NCBI RefSeq assembly: GCF_001866055.1
Contig: NZ_MLQS01000001.1
Coordinates: 95,382-159,381, forward strand
DNA length: 64,000 nt
From: Anaerobacillus alkalidiazotrophicus
GTDB lineage: Bacteria > Bacillota > Bacilli > Bacillales_H > Anaerobacillaceae
Direction: 5' to 3'
Under the pieces are notes generated by a model. The model searched no databases. It was not told where the DNA came from and saw only the letters and a program-made list of their open reading frames with translations. How positions within the stretch are numbered: the stretch's first letter is position 1; every line of letters starts with the position of its first letter. Both the position numbers and the translations under genes were made by a program. Positions 47,792-56,299 of this stretch are shown piece by piece.

Positions 47792-48439
47792 ATGAATGGA
47801 AAAGTACTAATTATGACAGCTGTTAAAGCTGAACAAGAAGCTGTGTTACGTGGACTAAATGGTGACAGTAGGTTTGATGTTATTGTAGCTGGGGTCGGAC
47901 AAGTAGCTGCAGCAATCACTACAACAAAAGCACTAGCAACTTCCAATTTTCATGTAGTAATTAGTGCTGGTATCGGTGGTGGTTTTCGTAATCAAGCAGA
48001 AACTGGTTCAGTTGTAGTAAGTTCTGAGATCATTGCAGCTGACCTTGGCGCCCAAACAGTTGATGGGTTTAGTACGGTTGAAGAATTAGGTTTTGGTTTT
48101 TCTCGGGTCTCAGTAGACCGGGAATTAGTCATTAAAGTAACGGAAACATTAAAGAATTCGGGAATGATTGTTAAAACAGGGCCCATTCTTACTTTATCTA
48201 CTGTTACTGGAACCGAGGAAACTGCCCAAGAGTTGGCTGCGCGATTTTCGGGTGCCACCGCTGAAGCTATGGAAGGGTTCGGAGTTGCCTCAGCAGCTAA
48301 AGAATTTCACATTCCCTGTTTAGAAATTCGGACGATCTCAAATCCAGTTGGTCCTCGTGATCGAAGTGCCTGGAAAATAAAAGAGGCACTAGAAGCACTA
48401 GAAAAAGTAAGTTCAATATTACCGGAGGTGCTAAATTGA
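47792..48439 (+). CDS. mqnB: Futalosine hydrolase
   Basis: Splits futalosine (or aminodeoxyfutalosine-derived futalosine) to dehypoxanthine futalosine and hypoxanthine in the futalosine route to menaquinone. 215 residues from the ATG at 47792 (AGAAGGAG upstream): nucleoside-phosphorylase fold with VIVAGVGQVAAAITTTKAL, VVISAGIGGGF and the base/ribose site ATAEAMEGFGVASAA, then RTISNPVGPRD. Overlaps mqnD by four bases. Confidence 0.9.
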   Translation: MNGKVLIMTAVKAEQEAVLRGLNGDSRFDVIVAGVGQVAAAITTTKALATSNFHVVISAGIGGGFRNQAETGSVVVSSEIIAADLGAQTVDGFSTVEELGFGFSRVSVDRELVIKVTETLKNSGMIVKTGPILTLSTVTGTEETAQELAARFSGATAEAMEGFGVASAAKEFHIPCLEIRTISNPVGPRDRSAWKIKEALEALEKVSSILPEVLN

Positions 48440-49269
48440 ACATTGTATTTTCACCTTGTCCTAACGACACTTTTATTTTTCACGCATTAGTACATGGCTT
48501 AATTCCAGGGACACCTAAGTTGGATGTTACTTATGCAGACATTGATGTAACAAATAAACTAGCTGTACAAAAAAATGAATTTGATATATTAAAAATATCT
48601 TATGCCGCCCTACCATGGGTACAATCTGATTATGCATTGCTACCTTGTGGCGGGGCACTAGGACGTGGTTGTGGTCCTCTAGTTTTATCAAAGGATAATT
48701 TTTCTGATCCTTCCGTCCTTTCTGGTAAACGGATTGCTGTCCCAAGTGAACGCTCAACAGCTTATTTACTATTTCGATTATGGGCAGCCGAGAAAGTGCC
48801 TGGTGGTGTAGGAGAAATAGTTGTCATGCCATTTCATGAGATTATGCCGGCGGTTCGCGATGGATCGGTTGATGCAGGCTTAGTTATTCATGAAGCACGT
48901 TTTACTTATCATACATATGATTTGTCACTCCTCACTGATTTAGGAGAATGGTGGGAAAACGACACTGGTTTACCTATTCCACTTGGAGCAATTATCGCCC
49001 GTCGCACATTAGATTTAGATGCTTTGGCTAACTCAATCCGCCAATCCGTAGAATATGCTTGGAAAAATCCCGATGCTTCTTTAGAATACGTCATGGGTCA
49101 CGCCCAAGAATTATCTCCTGAAGTTGCTCAAGCACATATAGATTTGTATGTAAATAAATTTTCTGCAAACTTAGGAAAAGATGGCTTCGCAGCTATCGAA
49201 GCATTACTTGGTCGTGCTGCAAAAGAAGGGTTAGTTCCAGAAGTGGACTTAAATGCATTAAAGTGGTAA
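48436..49269 (+). CDS. mqnD: 1,4-dihydroxy-6-naphthoate synthase
   Basis: Converts cyclic dehypoxanthine futalosine to 1,4-dihydroxy-6-naphthoate. 277 residues with the periplasmic-binding-protein-like fold: FSPCPNDTFIFHAL, DILKISYAALPWV, LPCGGALGRGCGPL, VDAGLVIHEARFTY (catalytic His) and DTGLPIPLGAI. TTG start at 48436 within a TTGA overlap with the mqnB stop, preceded by GGAGG. The pair covers two steps of the pathway. Confidence 0.93.
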   Translation: MNIVFSPCPNDTFIFHALVHGLIPGTPKLDVTYADIDVTNKLAVQKNEFDILKISYAALPWVQSDYALLPCGGALGRGCGPLVLSKDNFSDPSVLSGKRIAVPSERSTAYLLFRLWAAEKVPGGVGEIVVMPFHEIMPAVRDGSVDAGLVIHEARFTYHTYDLSLLTDLGEWWENDTGLPIPLGAIIARRTLDLDALANSIRQSVEYAWKNPDASLEYVMGHAQELSPEVAQAHIDLYVNKFSANLGKDGFAAIEALLGRAAKEGLVPEVDLNALKW

Positions 49270-49282
49270 TTAATCTATATTT

Positions 49283-49318
49283 AAAGCGCGTCCTATTAGG
49301 GATCGCGCTTTTTTTGCT
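49283..49318 (+). terminator. Terminator of mqnBD
   Basis: AAAGCGCG/CGCGCTTT with inner CC/GG pairing and a seven-T run, 13 bp after the mqnD stop. Confidence 0.85.
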
Positions 49319-49445
49319 TTTTATTTTTCATTTAACTGTACCTTACTGCCGTGAATTTGCATTTTAATTGCGAGTTTCAAAGATTTACTACCAGGTCTTC
49401 ATTTTCACAAACTTATCAATAACTACTTATTTTACAACAGCAAAA

Positions 49446-49473
49446 AAAGCATTGGTACAATGACCACTGCTTT
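49446..49473 (-). terminator. Terminator of the cobA-hemD gene
   Basis: AAAGCAGTGGT/ACCAATGCTTT on the minus strand followed by a T run; touches the stop codon. Confidence 0.7.
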
Positions 49474-49474
49474 A

Positions 49475-50947
49475 TTATTGCAATACTTTTTGAGATGTTA
49501 ATGTTTTGATTAATTCATCAATAGAAGGCTTTGATAAACAGTCATCAACTTTCAAGCCTGCAACTTGTGCTGCTTGATGAGACTTTTCACCAAAAGTAAT
49601 GATTGTTTTATTTGCAAAATAATCATTTGTATTAATTTTATTTGCTTGTAGAGTATCTATAAAAACTTCCACTGATTTTGCACTTGGAAAAATAACTGTA
49701 TTCATCATTTTTTCCGTTTCAAGTCGACGTAAAGTTTCTACCGATTGTTCAACTAACTTTGTTTGATGCAAGGCCAAATAGTCTAAACGTCTATTAAGTG
49801 GTACCGGTGCACGGTCACTTGTTTTACCACCAATCATTAATAAATTGCTAGAAAAAGATAATTCTGAATCAGGTTGAGACGTACACCCATATTTTTTTAA
49901 AGCATTTTCGGTTTTTATCGATTTTGCAAAAAACGTTCCTTGTATAGAACGGATATCCATGCCATATAGTGAAAGTGCTTCAAAAAATAAATCTACACTT
50001 GTTGGACATGTAAATAAAACTTGCTTGTAATGAGTAACTTTTTGAAATTTTCTCTTCGTACTTTTATCAAAAAGTAAAGATTGAGACTCGAAACGCGGAA
50101 ATTGAAATACATCTGCACCAAGAGTTGTTAATTTTTGAGCAACTTCTCCTTCTCCTGCTGTTGTTCTTGCTAAAACAATGCTTTTGCCAGAAAGTGTTTT
50201 TTTCTCAAACCACTTCAGCTTCTCTCTCAGGGAAACAACTGGACCTACTAATGTAATAGCTGGATTTTGAAACCTTTCCTCTTCTGCTTTTTGACTAATT
50301 GTTTGTAAAGTACCTTCTAACGTTTGTTGATGACCATATGTCCCCCATTGGATTAGGATTACAGGGGTTTGTTTGGATTTCCCATGTCTTATTAGTTGAC
50401 TTGTAATATAGGCTAAATTACCAATTCCCATGTAAAAAGCGATCGTATCAATGCCCTTAGCTAAACTCTTCCAATCAATATGAGGCACTCCATCTTTTGA
50501 TTTATCATGTCCAGTTACAACCGCAAAAGAGGTAGCATAATCTCGATGGGTGACGGGAATACCGGCATACGAACTTGCGGCAATTCCAGAAGTTATACCT
50601 GGTACTATTTCAAATTCAATTTCATTTTGTGCAAGTACCTCAGCCTCTTCCCCAACACGGCCAAATACGCTTGGATCTCCACCTTTTAGCCTTACAACTG
50701 TTTTACCTTTTTTACTTTTCGTAACAAGAAGTTCATTAATCTTCTCTTGTCTTACTATATGTTGTTTAGGAAGTTTTCCGCAATAGATTAATTCCACTCC
50801 TACTGGGGCTTCCTCTAATAGCAATGGATTAACAAGCCGATCATATAAAATAACATCGGCCTTCTGAATACATTGTAACCCTTTCACTGTAATTAGTTGT
50901 TTATCTCCAGGTCCAGCCCCAACTAGATATACTTTTCCTTTATTCAT
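49475..50947 (-). CDS. Uroporphyrinogen-III C-methyltransferase/uroporphyrinogen-III synthase fusion
   Basis: 490 residues. N-terminal SUMT domain (about 1-245): VYLVGAGPGDKQLITVKG, ADVILYDRLV, VVRLKGGDPSVFGR, GITSGIAASSYAGIPVTHRD; it methylates uroporphyrinogen III to precorrin-2 for siroheme. C-terminal HemD-like domain (about 250-490, LARTTAGEGEVAQKLTTLGA, IFPSAKSVEVFIDTL) closes hydroxymethylbilane. Last gene of the nitrite reductase block, where it serves siroheme supply for NirB. The HemD part looks diverged. Confidence 0.9.
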   Translation of the reverse strand: MNKGKVYLVGAGPGDKQLITVKGLQCIQKADVILYDRLVNPLLLEEAPVGVELIYCGKLPKQHIVRQEKINELLVTKSKKGKTVVRLKGGDPSVFGRVGEEAEVLAQNEIEFEIVPGITSGIAASSYAGIPVTHRDYATSFAVVTGHDKSKDGVPHIDWKSLAKGIDTIAFYMGIGNLAYITSQLIRHGKSKQTPVILIQWGTYGHQQTLEGTLQTISQKAEEERFQNPAITLVGPVVSLREKLKWFEKKTLSGKSIVLARTTAGEGEVAQKLTTLGADVFQFPRFESQSLLFDKSTKRKFQKVTHYKQVLFTCPTSVDLFFEALSLYGMDIRSIQGTFFAKSIKTENALKKYGCTSQPDSELSFSSNLLMIGGKTSDRAPVPLNRRLDYLALHQTKLVEQSVETLRRLETEKMMNTVIFPSAKSVEVFIDTLQANKINTNDYFANKTIITFGEKSHQAAQVAGLKVDDCLSKPSIDELIKTLTSQKVLQ

Positions 50948-51026
50948 TACGAGACACTCCCTCTAACATCTAGTAAACTCTTATTGCATTTATCTTAGTC
51001 TTATTAATGTTTAATTATATTGAGGT

Positions 51027-51072
51027 AAGGCATGGTGGAAAAGCTTGTAATTACATATCCCCACCACGCCTT
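51027..51072. terminator. Possible terminator between nirD and cobA-hemD
   Basis: AAGGCATGGTGG/CCACCACGCCTT with one mismatch and a 22-nt loop. The plus side ends in ATTTTT; the minus side has little T run, so it may only attenuate. Confidence 0.45.
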
Positions 51073-51146
51073 GATTTTTAAATGAAAATCTACTAGTTTA
51101 TTATTTTCCAACAATTAATGATAACATTAACGATTAACTCTATTTA

Positions 51147-51473
51147 TTACAGTTGAATAAAAACGTCATCTCCCTTAACCGTTACTTCGAAAGTTTTTAC
51201 ACATCCCGTATCAGGTTTTTGAACAACTCCATCTTCAAGAGATAATTTCCGATCATGCAGTGGGCAAAATACATACTCACCACTTACGATCCCTTGAGAT
51301 AAAGGACCTTGTTTATGTGGACATTTGTTCTCTATGGCTTTTACATTCCCGTTAGCTAACTTAAATAATGCTATTTCATGTCCATTTACGATAACTTCTT
51401 TTCCTAACTGTACCGGCAGCTCTGATAGACTTGCAACCTTAATTTGACGATTATTTTTCACAACAGTTTCCAT
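51147..51473 (-). CDS. nirD: Nitrite reductase small subunit
   Basis: 108 residues with a Rieske-type 2Fe-2S fold: ligand motifs CPHKQGPLSQG and CPLHDRKLSLEDG (C-x-H and C-x2-H). Partner of NirB in NADH-dependent reduction of nitrite to ammonium, cytoplasmic. GGGGGG nine bases before ATG. 39 bp after nirB. Confidence 0.92.
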   Translation of the reverse strand: METVVKNNRQIKVASLSELPVQLGKEVIVNGHEIALFKLANGNVKAIENKCPHKQGPLSQGIVSGEYVFCPLHDRKLSLEDGVVQKPDTGCVKTFEVTVKGDDVFIQL

Positions 51474-51511
51474 TTGAATATCCCCCCAAAAGTTTATAAA
51501 GGTACACTTTC

Positions 51512-53944
51512 TTATTGCAAAACTTCAATTCGTTTATTTTTAAACAGTTCATCCTTCAACGTTTCACTTTCAATAATTTCTTCCCATGGATCTTTAACTA
51601 ACGTTGATAGTGTAACTTCCATTCTTTCTACCAACTCTGAGCGAAACTTGTCATCATTTAATATTTTTTCTTTAATATTCTCTAGTCCAACACGTTCAAC
51701 CCAATGTGAGGTTCTTTCCAAATATCTTGCCGTTTCGCGATAATATTGGAGGAATGCAGCTGTAATCTCTATTACCTCTTCGGTTGTTGTTACTTTAGCA
51801 AATAAATCTCCTTTTCTTAAGGTTGCCCCTCCATTTCCAGCTACATGAATTTCCCATGCACCTTCTATTCCAACAATTCCAACATCTTTAATTCCTGATT
51901 CTGCACAGTTTCTTGGACAAGCAGAAACGGCCATTTTCACTTTATGTGGTGTGTTTAATCGTTCAAATTTTTTCTCAAGAGCAATTCCAAGTCCTATTGA
52001 ATCTTGTGTTCCGAAACGGCAGAAACTTTCTCCTACACATGTTTTTACAGTTCTTAAAGTCTTTCCATATGCGTAACCAGATGGCATTCCTAACTCTTCC
52101 CAAACAGCAGGTAGATCTTCTTTTTTCACACCTATTAAATCAATTCTTTGCCCTCCAGTTACTTTTACTAATGGCACTTGATATTTTTCTGCTACATCAG
52201 CAATTTTTCTCAAATCAGCTGGATTAGTAACTCCACCATACATTCTAGGTACTACTGAATACGTACCGTCTTTTTGTATATTAGCGTGCATACGTTCATT
52301 TACAAATCTAGATTCTCTCTCATCTTGGTAATTGGTAGGCTGAACCATCCCTAAATAGTAGTTTAGTGCTGGTCGGCACTTTGAACATCCATCTTCTGTT
52401 TTCCACCCAAGAACATTCATTACTTCTCTTGTATGTGTTAACCCTTTTGCTCGAATTTCTTCTACTACTTCCTCATGAGATAAATCTGTACAACCACAAA
52501 TTGTTTCTTTATTTGAAGCACTTGCTAATTCAGAACCAATCGTTTCAGCAAGTATCTCACCTACAATTGGTTTACAAGATCCACAAGAACGACCAGCGTT
52601 TGTACAACTGCTAATCTCATTTACCGAACATAACCCATCTTCTTTAATCGCCCGAACAATTTCTCCTTTTGTTACCCCATTACAGCCACAAACGGTATCT
52701 TGATCAGATAATGTGGTTGTAGAGCCGGCATCATCAGTACCGACATTTTGAATAATGTTTACGCTAGATAATCCTGAAATATCATCCTGGGACTGTATCA
52801 TGTTAAATAACTTTGTTCCTTCAGATGTGTCCCCATATAATACGGCACCGATGACTTTGTTATCTTGAATAACAACCTTTTTATATACACCAACAAATTC
52901 ATCATGCACACGAATACTTTTGGATTCTGGCGTATTGAGAAACTCACCTGCTGAAAATACATTTACTCCTGAAACTTTTAGTTTCGTTGATAGAACTGAA
53001 CCTTCGTAACCCACTTCTTGATGTTTTCCAGTAATGTGGTTTGCTAGTACCTTTCCTTGTTCCCAAAGCGGTGCAACTAGACCGTAAACCATATTTCGGT
53101 GCTCGGCACATTCACCAACAGCATAAATATTCTCAGCGCTAGTTTGCAAAAAGTCATTTACAACAATGCCTCGGTTCACTTCAATACCACTTTCAACGGC
53201 GACTGCGATGTTCGGTTTTATTCCAACTGCCATGACAACAAGGTCTGCCTCAGTTTCAGTTCCATCTTTAAACTTCACTTTTTCAACACGGTCTGTACCA
53301 CAAATCTCTGTTGTCATTTTAGACATTAAAAAGTTCATACCTTGTTGTTCTAATTCTTTGCGTAATAATCCTGATGCTACCTCATCAAGCTGCCTTTCCA
53401 TTAAATATTCTGGTAAGTGGACAACATCGACTTCCATGCCTAAATTTAATAGTCCACGAGCGGCTTCTAATCCAAGTAATCCCCCACCAATGACAACTGC
53501 TTTTTTATAGGTTTTCGCAGCATCAATCATCGTTTCACAATCTTCAATACTTCTAAAAGCAATGACTCCTTTTAAATCTGCACCTGGAACCGGAAGAATA
53601 AAAGGATTAGATCCAGTAGCTAAAATTACATGGTCATAAGAAGTCTCTCTCCCTTTATCTGTATAGAGCACTTGTTTTTCTTTATCTACTCTAGTTACTT
53701 TTTCATTTACATATAATGAGATGTTATTTTCCTCATACCATTCTAAACTGTTTAGTTCGATGTCTTTCACCGTTGTATCCCCAGCCAACACTGCCGACAA
53801 CATAATTCGGTTGTAATTTACGTGGGGTTCATCTCCAAAAATTGAGATTTCGAACTCTTCGTTCCCACCTAATTTCAAAATCTCTTCAATACAACGCACA
53901 CCAGCCATACCATTACCAACTAAAACTAGATGTTTTTTTGCCAT
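51512..53944 (-). CDS. nirB: Nitrite reductase [NAD(P)H] large subunit
   Basis: 810 residues. FAD/NAD-binding disulfide-reductase-like part (about 1-400; VLVGNGMAGVRCIEEIL, VVIGGGLLGLEAARGL), two BFD-type 2Fe-2S domains (CGCNGVTKGEI...CGSC and CGCTDLSHEEV...CSKC), then the sulfite/nitrite reductase domain with the siroheme-4Fe4S ligands TCVGESFCRFGTQDS and SACPRNCAESG. Reduces nitrite to ammonium. Start MAKKHLVLVGNGM at 53944 follows AGGGGG; the longer frame adds 11 unlikely residues. Confidence 0.94.
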   Translation of the reverse strand: MAKKHLVLVGNGMAGVRCIEEILKLGGNEEFEISIFGDEPHVNYNRIMLSAVLAGDTTVKDIELNSLEWYEENNISLYVNEKVTRVDKEKQVLYTDKGRETSYDHVILATGSNPFILPVPGADLKGVIAFRSIEDCETMIDAAKTYKKAVVIGGGLLGLEAARGLLNLGMEVDVVHLPEYLMERQLDEVASGLLRKELEQQGMNFLMSKMTTEICGTDRVEKVKFKDGTETEADLVVMAVGIKPNIAVAVESGIEVNRGIVVNDFLQTSAENIYAVGECAEHRNMVYGLVAPLWEQGKVLANHITGKHQEVGYEGSVLSTKLKVSGVNVFSAGEFLNTPESKSIRVHDEFVGVYKKVVIQDNKVIGAVLYGDTSEGTKLFNMIQSQDDISGLSSVNIIQNVGTDDAGSTTTLSDQDTVCGCNGVTKGEIVRAIKEDGLCSVNEISSCTNAGRSCGSCKPIVGEILAETIGSELASASNKETICGCTDLSHEEVVEEIRAKGLTHTREVMNVLGWKTEDGCSKCRPALNYYLGMVQPTNYQDERESRFVNERMHANIQKDGTYSVVPRMYGGVTNPADLRKIADVAEKYQVPLVKVTGGQRIDLIGVKKEDLPAVWEELGMPSGYAYGKTLRTVKTCVGESFCRFGTQDSIGLGIALEKKFERLNTPHKVKMAVSACPRNCAESGIKDVGIVGIEGAWEIHVAGNGGATLRKGDLFAKVTTTEEVIEITAAFLQYYRETARYLERTSHWVERVGLENIKEKILNDDKFRSELVERMEVTLSTLVKDPWEEIIESETLKDELFKNKRIEVLQ

Positions 53945-54058
53945 AATTTTTACCCCCTGCATAATTCTGTGTATCACTCAGCTTTTTTCTATAGTCAGAA
54001 GACCTTCTAACTTCCCCTTCGTTTAAAAATATAAAATTTTCAGTTAATTAATAGCAGA

Positions 54059-55567
54059 TTAAAGAGCCTTTCTCTCTTCATATGTTTCGAGTGACTCTTT
54101 CGCATTCGTATCCTCGTCTACAGATGACGTATAATAATCTTCTGCAAAAGCATTTTCTGGCTCTTCTAAAAAGAAGAAACAAACGAGAAAGCTAATAAAC
54201 GCTCCTGATGCTAAAATGAAGAAAAACTGTTGAGGTGTTACGAACGTATAAAGTGTTAAATAAATCGTTGAACCGACATTCCCGTATGCACCAGCCATTC
54301 CAGCAATTTGTCCAGTAATCCTTTTTTTGATCATTGGAATAACCGCAAACGTCGCCCCTTCTGCCCCTTGTATAAATACTGATGTTAAAACAGTAATTAA
54401 AATAGCTAAAACTAACGGCCAACCTGAGTCTATGAAGCCCATTGCCACTAAGCCAATTGATATCCCAAACATATATACCAACATCGTATTTCTTCTGCTT
54501 CCCATACGATCGGATAGAATACCACCAAGTGGACGAGCTACAATATTAATAAAAGCAAACGACGCTGCAATTAAACCTGCTGATGTTGGTGTAAGCGAGA
54601 ACGTCAATTGGAAAAACATCGGTAGCATTGAAACAATCGCTAGTTCAGCCCCAAAGTTAGCAAAATAAGTAGTATTCAAGGCCGCTACATTTTTAAATTT
54701 ATAACGATCGTCCTTTGGAACTCCCTTCTTCAAGATTGGTACATTCACTTGAAGAATTTTATATACTTGATATACAAATGTTAAAAGTATAACTCCATAA
54801 CTAACGTGCAAGGCAGTACTTGTAATAAACCCAAGTCCTTCTAATCTCCATGCTAATATTGCAAGTGCACCACCCAAAGGAATTGTCCAAAGGATTAGTT
54901 GAACCATGTCACCCCAACTACTAACTTCCATTGCTCCGTTTCGTTTTGGACGGATATACTCTTTACCTTCTGGTGTATCTTTAACAGAGAAGTAATAAAT
55001 AAAAGCATATATAATACAAAACAAACCAGATAATGCAATTGCATATCGCCAACCATTTTCACCACCAAACATCGTTAAGGCGATCCACGGAAGCAACATC
55101 GCTGCCACGGCTGAACCAAAATTACCCCAACCACCGTAAACTCCTTCAGCAAATCCAATATCCTTTGGCGGAAACCATTCTGAGACCATTCTAATTCCAA
55201 TAACAAAACTTGCCCCTATACTACTAATAAGTAATCGTGAAATCATTAATTGCATCCAGCTATTACCGAAGGCAAAAGCAAAAGTCGGAATTGCCATTAC
55301 AAGCAATAGTCCAGCGTAAACTTTTCTCGGACCAAAACGGTCAAGTAATATCCCGATCACAATCCTTGCCGGAATAGTAAGTGCCACGTTTAATATAGCT
55401 AAGGCTGCCAGATGTTCTCTCGTTAGCCAATCCATACTTTCTAGCATCGTTGTCGCTAAAGGAGCCATATTAAACCAAGTGAAGAAGGAAATAAAAAAAG
55501 CAATCCAAGTTAAATGTAATACTTTCATCCTTTCATCTTTAAATGTAAACAAACTACTAATCTTCAT
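54059..55567 (-). CDS. Nitrate/nitrite transporter (NarK/NasA-type MFS)
   Basis: 502 residues, twelve membrane helices. The two nitrate-signature regions are present: EGVYGGWGNFGSAVAAMLLP (helix 5) and QIAGMAGAYGNVGSTIYLT (helix 11), with substrate arginines in GIRMVSEWF and the IVARPLGG stretch. It also has the MFS loop GRILLDRFGPRK-type motif (GILLDRFGPRK). Imports nitrate and/or exports nitrite. First gene of the minus-strand nitrite reductase block. AAAGGGG site before ATG. Confidence 0.9.
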   Translation of the reverse strand: MKISSLFTFKDERMKVLHLTWIAFFISFFTWFNMAPLATTMLESMDWLTREHLAALAILNVALTIPARIVIGILLDRFGPRKVYAGLLLVMAIPTFAFAFGNSWMQLMISRLLISSIGASFVIGIRMVSEWFPPKDIGFAEGVYGGWGNFGSAVAAMLLPWIALTMFGGENGWRYAIALSGLFCIIYAFIYYFSVKDTPEGKEYIRPKRNGAMEVSSWGDMVQLILWTIPLGGALAILAWRLEGLGFITSTALHVSYGVILLTFVYQVYKILQVNVPILKKGVPKDDRYKFKNVAALNTTYFANFGAELAIVSMLPMFFQLTFSLTPTSAGLIAASFAFINIVARPLGGILSDRMGSRRNTMLVYMFGISIGLVAMGFIDSGWPLVLAILITVLTSVFIQGAEGATFAVIPMIKKRITGQIAGMAGAYGNVGSTIYLTLYTFVTPQQFFFILASGAFISFLVCFFFLEEPENAFAEDYYTSSVDEDTNAKESLETYEERKAL

Positions 55568-55867
55568 GTTTTTAGCCCCTTTAATTAGTTAATATGGTAA
55601 AGTTTAACTTCAAACCGTAAATAATTTTCAATTACTGCTTGTAAGTTGAACTTTTCGGACCTTCAGGGAAATATCCCATCTAGTCTTTTTTGTTTCTCTT
55701 AAGTTTTTATTTGGAAGTCTTAATGCCCCTTAAGAAATTGATGAAACGATAGTTATAGTTTTACACGCTTTGTGTCTTTTTTGTGAATTTTTGATAGAAT
55801 ATATAACAAAGGTTTTTAGACTTTTCTGTTTATTATCTTTTTTATACTTTTTTGTTACAACGTAGTA
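55568..55867. other. Upstream region of the nitrate block
   Basis: Should contain the promoter. No convincing TnrA, FNR or NreC-type site was identified by eye; an A/T-rich stretch with TATATA at about 55800 may hold the -10. Confidence 0.35.
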
Positions 55868-55920
55868 TAAATGCCTAAACACTTGAAAAGATCACATGAT
55901 TTCAAGTGTTTAGGCATTTA
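55868..55920. repeat. Perfect 21-bp inverted repeat
   Basis: Arms TAAATGCCTAAACACTTGAAA (first 20 shown: TAAATGCCTAAACACTTGAA) and its exact complement, separated by 11 nt. Perfect pairing over 21 bp is longer than typical terminators. It separates the nitrate block from the carboxypeptidase gene. Confidence 0.75.
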
Positions 55921-55964
55921 TTTCTACTTAAATATTTCGTTTGCTCTAATTTCATGGTTAACTA

Positions 55965-56088
55965 TTGTACTTCGAGGGTTTACTTATTATTTGCAATTAT
56001 GACTCGGGTTTACACGATTCACACTCCATTATGTTCGATCATCACTCCGTTGTGCGCTATGTTACACAGGTTATGCACGATACCACCT
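55965..56088. repeat. Degenerate tandem block with about 21-nt period
   Basis: Successive units such as CACTCCATTATGTTCGATCA, CACTCCGTTGTGCGCTATGT and ACACAGGTTATGCACGATAC, preceded by weaker copies (GACTCGGGTTTACACGATTC). Related blocks occur between genes in some Bacillaceae (from memory). No CRISPR-like constancy. Confidence 0.5.
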
Positions 56089-56299
56089 ATTTTTTGAGTT
56101 TCTCCCCTCCTACCACATATAACATAAGAATTTGGTAGCTGATCCATCGTCTTAAATTATTATAAAAATCATTTATCTAACTCTATTCGGGCATTTATAT
56201 TTCTACTATAATAATTATTGAAGTATTATCATGGAATAATCCAAATTTACCTTTCATATATTCATCATTAATATGAGCTACTATTAGGGAGGCTGTTGT

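Noticed and set aside
55906..56097. 63-codon frame with PLC-type repeats
   Set aside because: The peptide repeat simply mirrors the 21-nt DNA period; no ribosome site.
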